A DNA stretch of 64,000 bases from CAWINH01 sp963837425 (lineage in GTDB: Bacteria > Chloroflexota > Limnocylindria > QHBO01), in assembly GCA_963837425.1 (NCBI GenBank), contig CAWINH010000002.1, positions 310,001 through 374,000 of the forward strand. Reading direction: 5' to 3'. Below are positions 1 through 8,717 of the stretch, piece by piece; position 1 is the first letter of the stretch; the number at the start of each line of letters is the position of its first letter. The notes beneath the pieces were generated by a model that searched no databases, was not told where the DNA came from, and saw only the letters and a list, made by a program, of their open reading frames with translations. Made by a program: the position numbers and the translations under genes.

Positions 1-758
1 GCGAGCTCCGACACCGCCGCGTCGTGGTCGGCGTGCTCACGGTTGCCGTACGTGGACTCCACCAGCACGTAGTCAGCGTGGGAGAGCGGCGTCGGATCGC
101 GGAGGATTGGCGTGTCGCTGCGCCCCAGGTCGCCGGAGAAGACGATGGTGGTCGTCCCTGCCCGCAGCTCGATGATCGCCGAGCCCAGGATGTGGCCGGC
201 GTCGTGGAAGACGGCGCTCACCCCGGGGGCCACGTCCACGTCGCTGTCGTACTCGACCGGCCGGAACTGGCGGACGGTCTGCTCGACATCTGCGATCGCG
301 TAGAGGGCGGCCCGGGTGTGGGTCGATGCCTCGGGGGGCGCGGTGCGCAGCCGGGCCGGCATCGATTCGTCGTCCGCGAGCTCCGCGTCATAGGCGGCCG
401 CCTGGTCGGGATGGTGGCGCCGCCAGCGGTTCTCCGCCTCCTCCTGGAGCTTCGCTGCGTCGCGCAGCACGATCTCGGCAAGGTCGGCGGTCCCGCCGGT
501 GGTGATGATCGGGCCGCGATAGCCCGCCTTCACGAGGGCCGGGATCCGTCCGCAATGGTCAAGGTGGGCATGGGTCAGGAGCAGGGCGTCGACGGTGGTC
601 GGGTCGTAGGCAAACGGCATCCGGTTGCGGCTCACCTCCTCCGGCGAGCCCTGGAACATCCCGCAGTCCACGAGCACCCGCTGCTCGTCGACGGTGACCA
701 GGAATTGGGAGCCGGTGACGGTGCCGACCGCACCCAGGAATTGGATCTGGATCGTCAC
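1..758 (-). CDS. Beta-CASP/metallo-beta-lactamase fold RNA-processing hydrolase (partial, C-terminus beyond window)
   Basis: The reading frame opens at a GTG at 758 and runs off the left edge after 252 codons without a stop. It begins VTIQIQFLGAVGTVTGSQFL, typical of MBL-fold proteins of the beta-CASP (CPSF73-like) RNA nuclease group. The zinc-binding motif HAHLDH is at residues 63-68, and a GDLG-type metal motif follows near residue 205. Family members are two-metal endo- or exonucleases acting on RNA in the cytoplasm. The missing C-terminus would carry the beta-CASP and RMMBL parts, so the subfamily cannot be fixed. A CATACT hexamer lies 7 nt upstream of the GTG, so the start may be leaderless. 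The next gene, at 803, is divergent. Confidence 0.85.
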   Translation of the reverse strand, partial: MTIQIQFLGAVGTVTGSQFLVTVDEQRVLVDCGMFQGSPEEVSRNRMPFAYDPTTVDALLLTHAHLDHCGRIPALVKAGYRGPIITTGGTADLAEIVLRDAAKLQEEAENRWRRHHPDQAAAYDAELADDESMPARLRTAPPEASTHTRAALYAIADVEQTVRQFRPVEYDSDVDVAPGVSAVFHDAGHILGSAIIELRAGTTTIVFSGDLGRSDTPILRDPTPLSHADYVLVESTYGNREHADHDAAVSEL

Positions 759-787
759 GCCGCGGAGTATGCACCCATGCGTCGCCC

Positions 788-793
788 TATCAT
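788..793 (+). promoter_or_regulatory. TATCAT -10-like box, 9 nt before the ligase start
   Basis: TATCAT ends 9 nt before the ATG at 803 and there is no Shine-Dalgarno sequence between them. This geometry would put the transcription start at or next to the ATG, giving a leaderless mRNA. The same box recurs before many genes of this window. Confidence 0.5.
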
Positions 794-802
794 TCGGGGG
801 CG

Positions 803-1885
803 ATGGCCTTTCCGATCGAGCCGCCCATCGAGCCGATGCTCGCCAAGCCCACGCCCGAGCTGCCGGTCGGTGACGGCTGGCGCTACGAGCCGAAGTGGGA
901 CGGTTTCCGGGCGCTTGTCTTCCGCGACGGCGCGGCGCTGTACATCCAGTCCCGCGACCTCAAGCCCCTGAACCGATACTTTCCGGAGCTGGAGCCGCCG
1001 CTACTCGCGCTCGCCGGTGGCGGCGCGCGTTTCGTCCTGGACGGCGAGATCGTCATATCCCGGGACTCGCGGCTCGACTTCGACGCTCTCCTGCTGCGGA
1101 TCCATCCGGCTGCGAGCCGGGTGGCGATGCTGGCGGAGGAGGCGCCCGCCTCGTACGTGGCCTTCGACTGCCTGGCCGAAGGTGCGGACGACCTCCGCGG
1201 CGCCCCGCTCGACGATCGGCGCGGGCGGCTGGAGCAGGTGCTGGCCGACCCGCCCGCATCGGTTCTGCTGACCCCGGCCACCGCGGACCCGGCCGTGGCG
1301 CGGGAATGGTTCGACGTCTTCGAGGGCGCCGGCCTGGACGGGGTCATTGCCAAGCGTTCGGACCTGCGCTACGCCCCGGGCAAGCGGCAGATGGCGAAGA
1401 TCAAGCACCAGCGCACCGCCGACTGCGTGGTCGCCGGCTTCCGCTGGCACAAGAACGGTCCGGGGACGATGATCGGCTCGCTGCTGCTGGGCCTGTGGAA
1501 CGCGGACGGCCAGCTGCAGCACGTCGGCGTGACCTCCTCGTTCACGCAGGAGCGTCGGCGCGAGCTCGTCGGCTTCCTGGAACCGTACCGTGACAACGCC
1601 CTGGAGGGCCATCCCTGGCGCGAGTGGAAGGAGTGGGAGGCGGCAGCCGCCGGGAAGCGGATGCCCGGCGCGACGTCGCGCTGGAACCGGGGCAAGGACC
1701 TCTCCTGGGAGCCGCTCCGCGCGGAGCTCGTCTGCGAGGTCGCCTTCGACCACCTCCAGGGTGACCGCTTCCGGCACGCGGCCACGTTCCGCCGCTGGCG
1801 ACCGGACAAGACGCCCGCCGATTGCCGCTACGACCAGCTCGAGGAGACGCCGCCCGCGCTGCTGGCCGACCTCTTCGGCGCGTGA
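803..1885 (+). CDS. ATP-dependent DNA ligase (LigC / LigD ligase-domain type)
   Basis: This is a 360-aa stand-alone ATP-dependent DNA ligase of the type fused in LigD. It seals nicks by adenylating a lysine with ATP. Motif I reads EPKWDGFRAL with the nucleophile at K31. The later ligase motifs include DGVIAKRSDLRYAPGKR and MAKIKH, followed by an OB-fold domain ending around the RHAATFRRWRPDK element. The length fits the ligase and OB domains only, with no polymerase or phosphoesterase part. The matching polymerase is a separate gene at 4982-6292 on the opposite strand, so the two may cooperate in non-homologous end joining. No Ku gene is visible in the window. Confidence 0.93.
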   Translation: MAFPIEPPIEPMLAKPTPELPVGDGWRYEPKWDGFRALVFRDGAALYIQSRDLKPLNRYFPELEPPLLALAGGGARFVLDGEIVISRDSRLDFDALLLRIHPAASRVAMLAEEAPASYVAFDCLAEGADDLRGAPLDDRRGRLEQVLADPPASVLLTPATADPAVAREWFDVFEGAGLDGVIAKRSDLRYAPGKRQMAKIKHQRTADCVVAGFRWHKNGPGTMIGSLLLGLWNADGQLQHVGVTSSFTQERRRELVGFLEPYRDNALEGHPWREWKEWEAAAAGKRMPGATSRWNRGKDLSWEPLRAELVCEVAFDHLQGDRFRHAATFRRWRPDKTPADCRYDQLEETPPALLADLFGA

Positions 1886-1945
1886 TGCCGGACCGCTACA
1901 CTCTGCGACCGACACCCCGCCGCCGCCGATTGGAGATGCCCGCCG

Positions 1946-3640
1946 ATGACCTCCGCCCCTGATCCGAACCTCGCGGTCAACGAGCTTGCGGATGCCTTCT
2001 TCGACGGCATCCTGGAGCGCGACCCGATCTTCGCCACGATCCTTGGCGACGATCGCTGGTCCGACCGGCTGCCCGATCTCGGAGCGTCGGGACGCGCGGC
2101 CGATGCCGCCGCCTACCGCGCGGTCCTGGCCGCGGCCGGGTCGATCCCCGCGTCTCGGCTGGCGCCCGAGCAGGTGATCACCCGCGACATGCTCATCCTC
2201 GTCGCGGGCACCCATCTCGAGGCGCTCGAGCAACGGCAGTACCAGCTGGCGGTCGATCACATCTTTGGCGTGCAATCCATGCCGATCCAGATCGCGCAGT
2301 ACCAGATCGCCGAGTCTGGTGAGGGCCTGGGTGCGTTGCTCGCGCGCTTCGCCGCCTATCCGACCGCGATCGCGCAGCACATCGAGACGCTGCGCGAGGG
2401 GATCGCCGACGGCCGCACCGAGTACGGAGCGCCCGTGCGCAAGGCGATCGGGCAGGTCGAGCGCATGCTCGAGCTGCCGGTTGAACGCTACCCGGCGGTG
2501 ACGATGGCGCACGTCGCGGACGAGCCGGCGCGCGAGCGCGTACGGGCGGCCGTCGAGACCCACATCTACCCGGCGCTGCGGGCGCTCCACGCGTTCCTCG
2601 TCGATGAGTACGAGGCGCAGGCCCGTCCCGAGCCGGGGCTGAGCTCGACCCCCGGCGGCCCCGAGGCCTACGAGCTCGCGATCCGCCAGCAGACGACGAT
2701 CGCCGCCACCCCGGACGAGATCCATGCCTTCGGGCTCGCCGACCTCGACAAGATCGAGGCCGAGATGGACGAGATCGCGCGCCGCCTGGGCCAGGCCGAC
2801 CGCCACGCGCTCCGCGCGGCGCTGCTCGAAGACCCGAGGAACCACACCGCGGACCCCGACGCGATCATTCGGCTGGCCTCCGACCAGACCGAGCGGGCGT
2901 GGGAGGCGGCGCCGCGCTGGTTCGGCCGCCTGCCATCGGCGAACTGCGTCGTGGTGGCGGTGGAGCCGTACCGTGAGCGGGAGGTTCCGCCGGCCTTCTA
3001 CATGCACCCATCGCTCGACGGCACGCGCCCCGGTCAGTACTACCTGAACACCTACCAGCCCGAGGAGCGGCAGCTGCACAAGATCGCGGCCATCACGTTC
3101 CACGAGGCGACGCCCGGCCATCACTTCCAGGTCGCGATCGAGATGGGTCTCGGCGACCTGCCCCGGTTCCGGACGCTCGGCTCGCGGATGGCGGGCGTGG
3201 CGTACGTCGAGGGCTGGGGCCTGTACACGGAGCGTCTCGCCGACGAGATGGGCCTCTACCTCGACGATCGTGAGCGTCTCGGGATGCTCGACGCGCAGGC
3301 CTTCCGCGCATCGCGTCTCGTCGTCGACAGCGGCATCCACGCCAAGGGGTGGAGCCGCGAGCGGGCGATCGCATTCATGCACGAGCGAGGCACGCTGCCT
3401 ATGGTTGACGCCGAGATCGAGGTCGATCGCTACACCGTGTGGCCGGGCCAGGCGCTCGCCTACAAGATCGGCCAGCGCGAGATCGAGCGGGCGAGGCGCG
3501 AGGTGAGCGAGCAGATGGGGGACCGATTCGACCTTCGCGCCTTCCACGACGAGGTGCTCGGACACGGGTCGCTCCCGCTGCCCACGCTTCGCCACGAGAT
3601 CCTCGGCTGGGTGGAGGCTGCCGTTGCCGTGCGGCGCTGA
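1946..3640 (+). CDS. DUF885 family protein, putative zinc metallopeptidase
   Basis: This 564-aa protein matches the DUF885 family. Members are mostly helical and carry an HExxxGH element resembling a zinc-peptidase site, here FHEATPGHHFQ at about residues 384-394. A conserved YVEGWGLYTERLADEMG block follows, as does a C-terminal LPLPTLRHEI element. No signal peptide is evident, so the protein is probably cytoplasmic. A GGAG element (about 1932-1935) precedes the ATG at 1946. The gene lies 60 bp after the ligase and 6 bp before the acetyltransferase, all in one direction. The family's substrates are poorly defined; peptide hydrolysis is inferred from the motif. Confidence 0.9.
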   Translation: MTSAPDPNLAVNELADAFFDGILERDPIFATILGDDRWSDRLPDLGASGRAADAAAYRAVLAAAGSIPASRLAPEQVITRDMLILVAGTHLEALEQRQYQLAVDHIFGVQSMPIQIAQYQIAESGEGLGALLARFAAYPTAIAQHIETLREGIADGRTEYGAPVRKAIGQVERMLELPVERYPAVTMAHVADEPARERVRAAVETHIYPALRALHAFLVDEYEAQARPEPGLSSTPGGPEAYELAIRQQTTIAATPDEIHAFGLADLDKIEAEMDEIARRLGQADRHALRAALLEDPRNHTADPDAIIRLASDQTERAWEAAPRWFGRLPSANCVVVAVEPYREREVPPAFYMHPSLDGTRPGQYYLNTYQPEERQLHKIAAITFHEATPGHHFQVAIEMGLGDLPRFRTLGSRMAGVAYVEGWGLYTERLADEMGLYLDDRERLGMLDAQAFRASRLVVDSGIHAKGWSRERAIAFMHERGTLPMVDAEIEVDRYTVWPGQALAYKIGQREIERARREVSEQMGDRFDLRAFHDEVLGHGSLPLPTLRHEILGWVEAAVAVRR

Positions 3641-3646
3641 TCGCGG

Positions 3647-4237
3647 ATGAAGCCGCCCAAGCGAGTCGCCCTGTCCGGGAGCCACGTGCGCCTTGAGCCG
3701 CTCGAGGAGCGGCATCGCGACGACCTGCTGGAGGCCGCGGCTCAGGACCCGGCCACGTTTCTCTACACCGGCGCCGACCTGTCGGTCGGCGCATCGGCCT
3801 GGCCCGCCTACCTTGCCGATGCACTCCGGCCCGAGTTCGTGGCCTGGGCCACCGTGGATGCGACAACCGGGCGCGCGATAGGCTCCAGCCGGTTCGGCGA
3901 CATCGCTCCCGAGCACGGGCGAGTGGAGATCGGCTGGACCTGGATCGCGCCGTCCCACCAGCGGACCGCCGTGAACACCGAGGCCAAGCTGCTGCAGCTG
4001 GCCTACGCGTTCGATGACCTGGGGGCGACCCGGGTGGCCCTCAAGACCGATGGCCGCAACGAGCGGTCGCAGCGCGCGATCGAGCGCCTTGGCGCCGTCC
4101 GCGAAGGCGTCCTGCGCCGCCACATCCGGCTGCCGGACGGCTACCTGCGAGACACGGTCTACTACTCGATCCTCGCCGAGGAGTGGCCACCGGTGAAGGA
4201 ACATCTCACCGCGCGCTTGGCCGACGCGGCCGGCTAG
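3647..4237 (+). CDS. GNAT family N-acetyltransferase (RimJ/RimL type)
   Basis: This 196-aa acetyltransferase has the layout of RimJ/RimL-type GNAT enzymes. It starts with an HVRLEPLEERHRDDL segment, then a central VEIGWTWIAPSHQRTAVNTE segment that forms the acetyl-CoA pocket, and ends with the NERSQRAIERLGAVREGVLR helix-strand. Relatives acetylate protein N-termini or small amines using acetyl-CoA, and the substrate here is unknown. The ATG lies 6 bp after the preceding stop, so the gene is probably cotranscribed with the DUF885 gene. Confidence 0.9.
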   Translation: MKPPKRVALSGSHVRLEPLEERHRDDLLEAAAQDPATFLYTGADLSVGASAWPAYLADALRPEFVAWATVDATTGRAIGSSRFGDIAPEHGRVEIGWTWIAPSHQRTAVNTEAKLLQLAYAFDDLGATRVALKTDGRNERSQRAIERLGAVREGVLRRHIRLPDGYLRDTVYYSILAEEWPPVKEHLTARLADAAG

Positions 4238-4240
4238 CAT
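4235..4240 (+). promoter_or_regulatory. TAGCAT -10-like box before the TMEM175-like gene
   Basis: TAGCAT overlaps the stop codon of the acetyltransferase and ends 6 nt before the ATG at 4247. It fits the leaderless-start pattern of the window. Confidence 0.35.
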
Positions 4241-4246
4241 GCGCCG

Positions 4247-4822
<576 letters not shown>

Positions 4823-4864
4823 GCTCCGTCGCCGTCCGACGGAACAGGGATCAGGTGGTCCGAA

Positions 4865-4981
4865 TCACCCCCAGTAGCGGTCGAACTCGTACTGGCCGGC
4901 GGGATGAAGCCAGAGTTCCGCGAGCTTTCCTTCGCGGACGTGCCAAACGTGGACCCGCGGAAGGTCGATAGATCGTCGCCG
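4865..4981 (-). pseudogene. Remnant of a SnoaL-like/NTF2-fold protein C-terminus
   Basis: Directly after the LigD-polymerase stop codon, and in the same frame, 38 codons run to a TGA at 4865. They end VHVWHVREGKLAELWLHPAG followed by QYEFDRYWG. That pattern is characteristic of the last strand and helix of SnoaL-like (nuclear transport factor 2 fold) proteins. There is no start codon or N-terminal two-thirds, so this looks like the tail of a deleted gene. It could also be a chance resemblance, but the WHVREGKLAELW spacing is specific. Confidence 0.55.
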
Positions 4982-6292
4982 TCAACGCTCCATCTCCTCC
5001 GGCTTGATGTTCGCCCAGGGGTCGTAGTCCGGGTCGGGCGGCTCCTGGGTCGGCCGATCCTCTTCCGGCACGTGGCGCAGGTTGACCCGCACCCGGTACC
5101 ACAGCGAGGAACGCCCCCGCATCCCGTCGACGAGCACGTCGTCCACCGCGAGATGCTCGGCCGCCGTCGGATGGCGCTCCTTCCATCGCTCCAGACCGTT
5201 CATCGCATCGGCCTTCTTCTTGGCCTGCGCGATGACGATCAACGGATGGACCGATCGGCGGCGGCCGGTGGGCGAGACGGCGCCGGCCGGCACCCGACGC
5301 TTCGAGGGCTGGACCCGTGGCGGCTCTCCCTCCGCCTTCGCATAGTGTGGTGGCCAGGGGGCGTCGCCCAGCCCGGATGCCTCGTCGCGCGACGAGAGGT
5401 CGAGCAGCTCCTCGAGCGAACCGACCGCCTCGTCGATGCCGGCTCCCACGTCACCCACGCGCGCGTATCGGTCCGGCATGCTGGCGACCGTGAAGTCGCC
5501 GAGCTCGGCGTCCGGCAGCTCGTCCCACGTCAGCGGCGCCGAGACCTGCGCGTTCGGGACCGGACGCACCGAGTAGGCCGACGCGACGGTGCGGTCCTTC
5601 GCGTTCTGGTTGTAGTCGAGGAAGACGCCGTGGCGCTCTTCCTTCCACCACTTGCTGGTCGCGATCGCGGGGGCCCGCCGCTCCACCTCGCGAGCCAGCG
5701 CGAGGGCGGCGCGACGAACCTCGCCGAAACCCCATCGACGCTCGATCCGAGCGTAGACGTGGATCCCGCGCGAGCCCGACGTCTTCGGCCAACCGGTGAG
5801 GCCGTGGTCGTTGAGCACCTCGCGGACCACGAGCGCCACGCTGCGCACGTCCGCGAAGGGCACGCCGGGTCCGGGATCCAGGTCCACGCGCAGCTCGTCG
5901 GGGTGCTCGAGGTCGTCGTCCCGGATCGGGTGCGGGTTCAGGTCCACGCAGCCGAGGTTGACGACCCAGGCCAATGCCGCTTCGTTCGAGACGACGACCT
6001 CGTCCGCCGTACGGCCGGAGGGAAAGGAGAGCTCGACGGTGCGGATGAAGGCCGGGACGCTCTTCGGTGCCCGCTTCTGGAAGAACGCCTCGCCGGTGAT
6101 GCCGTCCACGAAGCGCTTCAGGGCCATGGGCCGGTCGCGAACGCCGAGCAGGGCGCCATCGGCCACGGCGAGGTAGTAGTTCACGAGCTCCATCTTCGTG
6201 AGCCCGATCTCGGGGAAGTAGACCTTCCCCGGATTCGTGATCGTGACCTCGTGTCCGTCCAGCTCGAGCCGGACCGATTCGCCGCGCGGCAT
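4982..6292 (-). CDS. LigD-type NHEJ polymerase/primase (stand-alone)
   Basis: This 436-aa protein is the polymerase domain of bacterial LigD (archaeo-eukaryotic primase fold). It can extend DNA ends with ribo- or deoxyribonucleotides during end joining. The start LELDGHEVTITNPGKVYFPE is the standard N-terminus. The catalytic pair is D137 and D139 in RVDLDPGPGVPF, and the SGSRGIHVYARI nucleotide-binding motif and FLDYNQNAKDRTVASAYSVR motif follow. After the polymerase domain (about 300 residues) comes a linker and a short C-terminal segment containing VHPLIVIAQAKKKADAMNGL. No ligase domain is fused; the ligase is at 803-1885. A TACCCT box lies 6 nt upstream of the ATG. Confidence 0.93.
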   Translation of the reverse strand: MPRGESVRLELDGHEVTITNPGKVYFPEIGLTKMELVNYYLAVADGALLGVRDRPMALKRFVDGITGEAFFQKRAPKSVPAFIRTVELSFPSGRTADEVVVSNEAALAWVVNLGCVDLNPHPIRDDDLEHPDELRVDLDPGPGVPFADVRSVALVVREVLNDHGLTGWPKTSGSRGIHVYARIERRWGFGEVRRAALALAREVERRAPAIATSKWWKEERHGVFLDYNQNAKDRTVASAYSVRPVPNAQVSAPLTWDELPDAELGDFTVASMPDRYARVGDVGAGIDEAVGSLEELLDLSSRDEASGLGDAPWPPHYAKAEGEPPRVQPSKRRVPAGAVSPTGRRRSVHPLIVIAQAKKKADAMNGLERWKERHPTAAEHLAVDDVLVDGMRGRSSLWYRVRVNLRHVPEEDRPTQEPPDPDYDPWANIKPEEMER

Positions 6293-6298
6293 GCGGGG

Positions 6299-6304
6299 AG
6301 GGTA
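6299..6304 (-). promoter_or_regulatory. TACCCT -10-like box before the LigD polymerase
   Basis: Read on the minus strand, TACCCT ends 6 nt before the ATG at 6292. The divergent gene begins at 6321, so this 28-bp gap must hold control elements for both directions. Confidence 0.4.
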
Positions 6305-6320
6305 GCCTGTTCGCGGATCG

Positions 6321-7229
6321 ATGATCGAACGCGCGCGAGAGCCCTGGCGCCGGCTGGACCGATGGGTGGACCGCTACCGGTTCACCCGCGTCGGCCGAAC
6401 CTCGGTGCTCGGCTTCGCGCGCCACGAGGCGCTGACGAACGCCGGCAGCATGGCCTATTTCGCAATGCTGTCGGTCTTCCAGCTCCTGGTGCTCGTGGTC
6501 GTCATGCTGAGCTTCGTTCTCGGCGACGGCGCGGCGCGCACGTTCGTCATCGACAAGGTCACGGCCAACTCGCCGATCGACGCCGGAACCGCCGGCGCGG
6601 TCATCGACGCGGTGGTCTCCTCCCGCGGCGGCATCAGCGCGGTCAGCGCCGTCCTGCTGCTGTGGAGCGCGCTGGGTGCGTTCTCCGCCCTCAATCGAGG
6701 CATCGCGCACGCCTTCGTGGCCGCCGCCCCCCGTCCCTTCTGGCGTGACAAGCTCGTGGGGCTGGGCGTGATGGCCACCGCAGGCAGCCTCGGCGTCCTC
6801 GCCATCCTCATCGGCTTCGGCGCAGACTTCGTGCAATCGGTGGCGGGCGATGCTGTGGCGGCCGTCCCGGGCGCGGGCCTGGCCCTCGACCTCCTGTCGA
6901 TCCTGCTGCCGATCCTGCTGATCTTCGGCGTATTTCTCGCCGTCTACCGGATCACGCCCAACCGGCCGGTTACCGTTCGCGAGGTCTGGCCCGGCGCGGT
7001 GATTGCCACGCTGCTGTGGACCGCGCTCCGGATGGGGTTCACGTATTACGCGACCCATCTGGCGCGCTACGACTCGGCGTTCGGGCCGATCTCAACCGCG
7101 ATCTCGCTCCTCGTCTTCCTGTACTTCGCGAGCGTCGTCGTGCTGTTCGGCGCGGAGGTGGCACGTGCCAACGTGCTGGAGGACGAAGTCCGCCGTCGCG
7201 AGCTCGCGCCGCGCGAGGTGTGGTGCTAA
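6321..7229 (+). CDS. YihY/BrkB family inner-membrane protein
   Basis: This 302-aa integral membrane protein of the YihY (formerly 'virulence factor BrkB') family has about six membrane helices. The N-terminal RHEALTNAGSMAYFAMLSVF segment and the C-terminal YDSAFGPISTAISLLVFLYF and VLFGAEVARAN blocks are the conserved family features. Members are often misnamed ribonuclease BN, and their real function is unsettled. The gene is divergent from the LigD polymerase. Confidence 0.93.
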   Translation: MIERAREPWRRLDRWVDRYRFTRVGRTSVLGFARHEALTNAGSMAYFAMLSVFQLLVLVVVMLSFVLGDGAARTFVIDKVTANSPIDAGTAGAVIDAVVSSRGGISAVSAVLLLWSALGAFSALNRGIAHAFVAAAPRPFWRDKLVGLGVMATAGSLGVLAILIGFGADFVQSVAGDAVAAVPGAGLALDLLSILLPILLIFGVFLAVYRITPNRPVTVREVWPGAVIATLLWTALRMGFTYYATHLARYDSAFGPISTAISLLVFLYFASVVVLFGAEVARANVLEDEVRRRELAPREVWC

Positions 7230-7232
7230 GGA

Positions 7233-7249
7233 GTACTACGGTGTAGTAC
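7233..7249. promoter_or_regulatory. Perfect 7-bp inverted repeat, candidate repressor operator
   Basis: GTACTAC and GTAGTAC form a perfect dyad around a 3-bp centre (GGT), located between the yihY-like stop and the M23 hydrolase gene. TACTAC/GTAGTA half sites resemble operators of BlaI/MecI/CopY-type repressors. No such regulator is encoded nearby, so the identity of the binding protein is inference. There is no T-run, so it is not an intrinsic terminator. Confidence 0.5.
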
Positions 7250-7325
7250 ATTCGGGTGCGTCGTGCGTCCGCGAAAGCGGATAGCATGGCCGCGGACCAC
7301 ATACCGAGGGCAGCTCCGAAACCAA

Positions 7326-8714
7326 GTGCAGAGAGCAGTGGACGGGCCTCGCAGGAGGCGTACGTCACGACTGATCGTCACGCTCGTGGCCCTGCTGGCG
7401 GTCAGCTCGACACTCTTCACCTCATCCACGCGCGGCCCGGTCCTGGCCGCCGACCCCGTCGCCGAGGCAAAGGCGCAACGCGACGCCATCGAGCGACAGC
7501 TGAGCGATGAACGGGCCAAGCTCCACGAGCTGCAGGCCACGTCCGCGGCGCTCTCCGATCAGCTCGCCAGCGCCGAACTGGCACTCGCCGACGCCAACGC
7601 CGAGTACGAGCGCGTCACGGGCCTCCTGCACCAGGTGCAGGACGACGTCAACGCAACGGCCGCCCATCTCGCCGACCTCCTCGACCAGATCAAGGCCCTC
7701 GACACGCAGCTGCAGGCGGTCGCGTCCGACATCGCGGACGAGAACGACCAGCTGCAGGCGCGCGAGGCGCTGCTCCAGGACCACATCCGCGCCGCGTACG
7801 AGCAGAGCCAGACCTCACTCCTCGAGATCCTGATCTCCGCCCCGTCGCTGGACGCGGCGACGAACCAGGTCAGCTACCTGCTCACCATCTCGGACCAGGA
7901 CAAGGCCCTGGCCGATGAGATCCGCGTCCTGCGCGCGCAGCTCCAGGTCAAGCAGGGGACGCTCCGCGACGGCCGGAGCGAGCTGTGGAGCGCCCAGGCC
8001 CAGGCGTCCGCGGAGGAGCGCACCCTCAAGGAGCGCGAGGCTCAGCTCAAGGACCTCGAGGCGCAGGCCGCCAAGCTGAAGGCGGCCGCCGAGAAGAAGC
8101 GTGCCGAACAGGCGGCAGTGCTGAACGCCTCGCTAGCGGCCCAGGGCAACGTCGCGGAGCAGGTCTCGAGCAGCCAGCAGGCCTTCGCCGCCGCAAACCA
8201 GCTCTACAAGCAGCTGTATGCGCAGCAGCAGGCGCTCGAGGAGGCACGGCGCAAGGCTGCGGAGGAGGCCCAGCGGGGCAAGGTCTCCTCGCGCGGGTTC
8301 CGCTGGCCGGAGGTCGGCTTCCACGTCACCCAGGAGTGGGGGCCGACGAGCTTCGTGCTCGAGCCGCCGTACACGTACCGCGGCGTGTACTACCCGCACT
8401 TCCACGGCGGGATCGACATCGCGACCGGATGCGGCACCCCGATCGTGGCGGCCGGCACCGGCGTGGTCGTGGCGTCAGGCCAGCCGCTGTGGCCCTATGA
8501 CAGCGGGTACGGGGTGGTGATCGATCACGGCGGCGGCATTCAGACCTGGTATTGGCATCTCCTGCCGCGGGTGATCGTCCATCCAGGCCAGCCAATCACG
8601 ATCGGCACCGTCCTCGGATACGAGGGCGCGACCGGCAACGCGACGGGGTGCCACCTCCACTTCGCGGTCAACGACCACGGCGTCTGGGAGAACCCCCGCA
8701 ACTACCTGCCGTAG
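7326..8714 (+). CDS. Murein hydrolase activator EnvC-like, coiled-coil plus M23 peptidase domain
   Basis: This exported protein has a positively charged N-terminus, a hydrophobic signal segment (RLIVTLVALLAVSSTLF) and a long coiled coil covering about half the chain. It ends in a C-terminal M23 (lysostaphin/LytM) domain. The peptidase domain shows HFHGGIDIATGCGTPIVAAG, GYGVVIDHGGGIQTWYWHLL and the CHLHFAV metal motif, so it may be catalytically competent. EnvC/NlpD-like proteins of this layout cut or activate cutting of peptidoglycan cross-links at division. GTG at 7326 is chosen; GTG codons at 7263 and 7338 are alternatives and none has a strong ribosome-binding site. The dyad at 7233-7249 lies just upstream. 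Confidence 0.88.
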   Translation: MQRAVDGPRRRRTSRLIVTLVALLAVSSTLFTSSTRGPVLAADPVAEAKAQRDAIERQLSDERAKLHELQATSAALSDQLASAELALADANAEYERVTGLLHQVQDDVNATAAHLADLLDQIKALDTQLQAVASDIADENDQLQAREALLQDHIRAAYEQSQTSLLEILISAPSLDAATNQVSYLLTISDQDKALADEIRVLRAQLQVKQGTLRDGRSELWSAQAQASAEERTLKEREAQLKDLEAQAAKLKAAAEKKRAEQAAVLNASLAAQGNVAEQVSSSQQAFAAANQLYKQLYAQQQALEEARRKAAEEAQRGKVSSRGFRWPEVGFHVTQEWGPTSFVLEPPYTYRGVYYPHFHGGIDIATGCGTPIVAAGTGVVVASGQPLWPYDSGYGVVIDHGGGIQTWYWHLLPRVIVHPGQPITIGTVLGYEGATGNATGCHLHFAVNDHGVWENPRNYLP

Positions 8715-8717
8715 TCC

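Noticed and set aside
4982..4984. Read-through or selenocysteine use at the LigD polymerase TGA, since the downstream frame is open
   Set aside because: The following codons match a different protein family and no selenocysteine insertion structure is visible; the polymerase ends where its relatives do.
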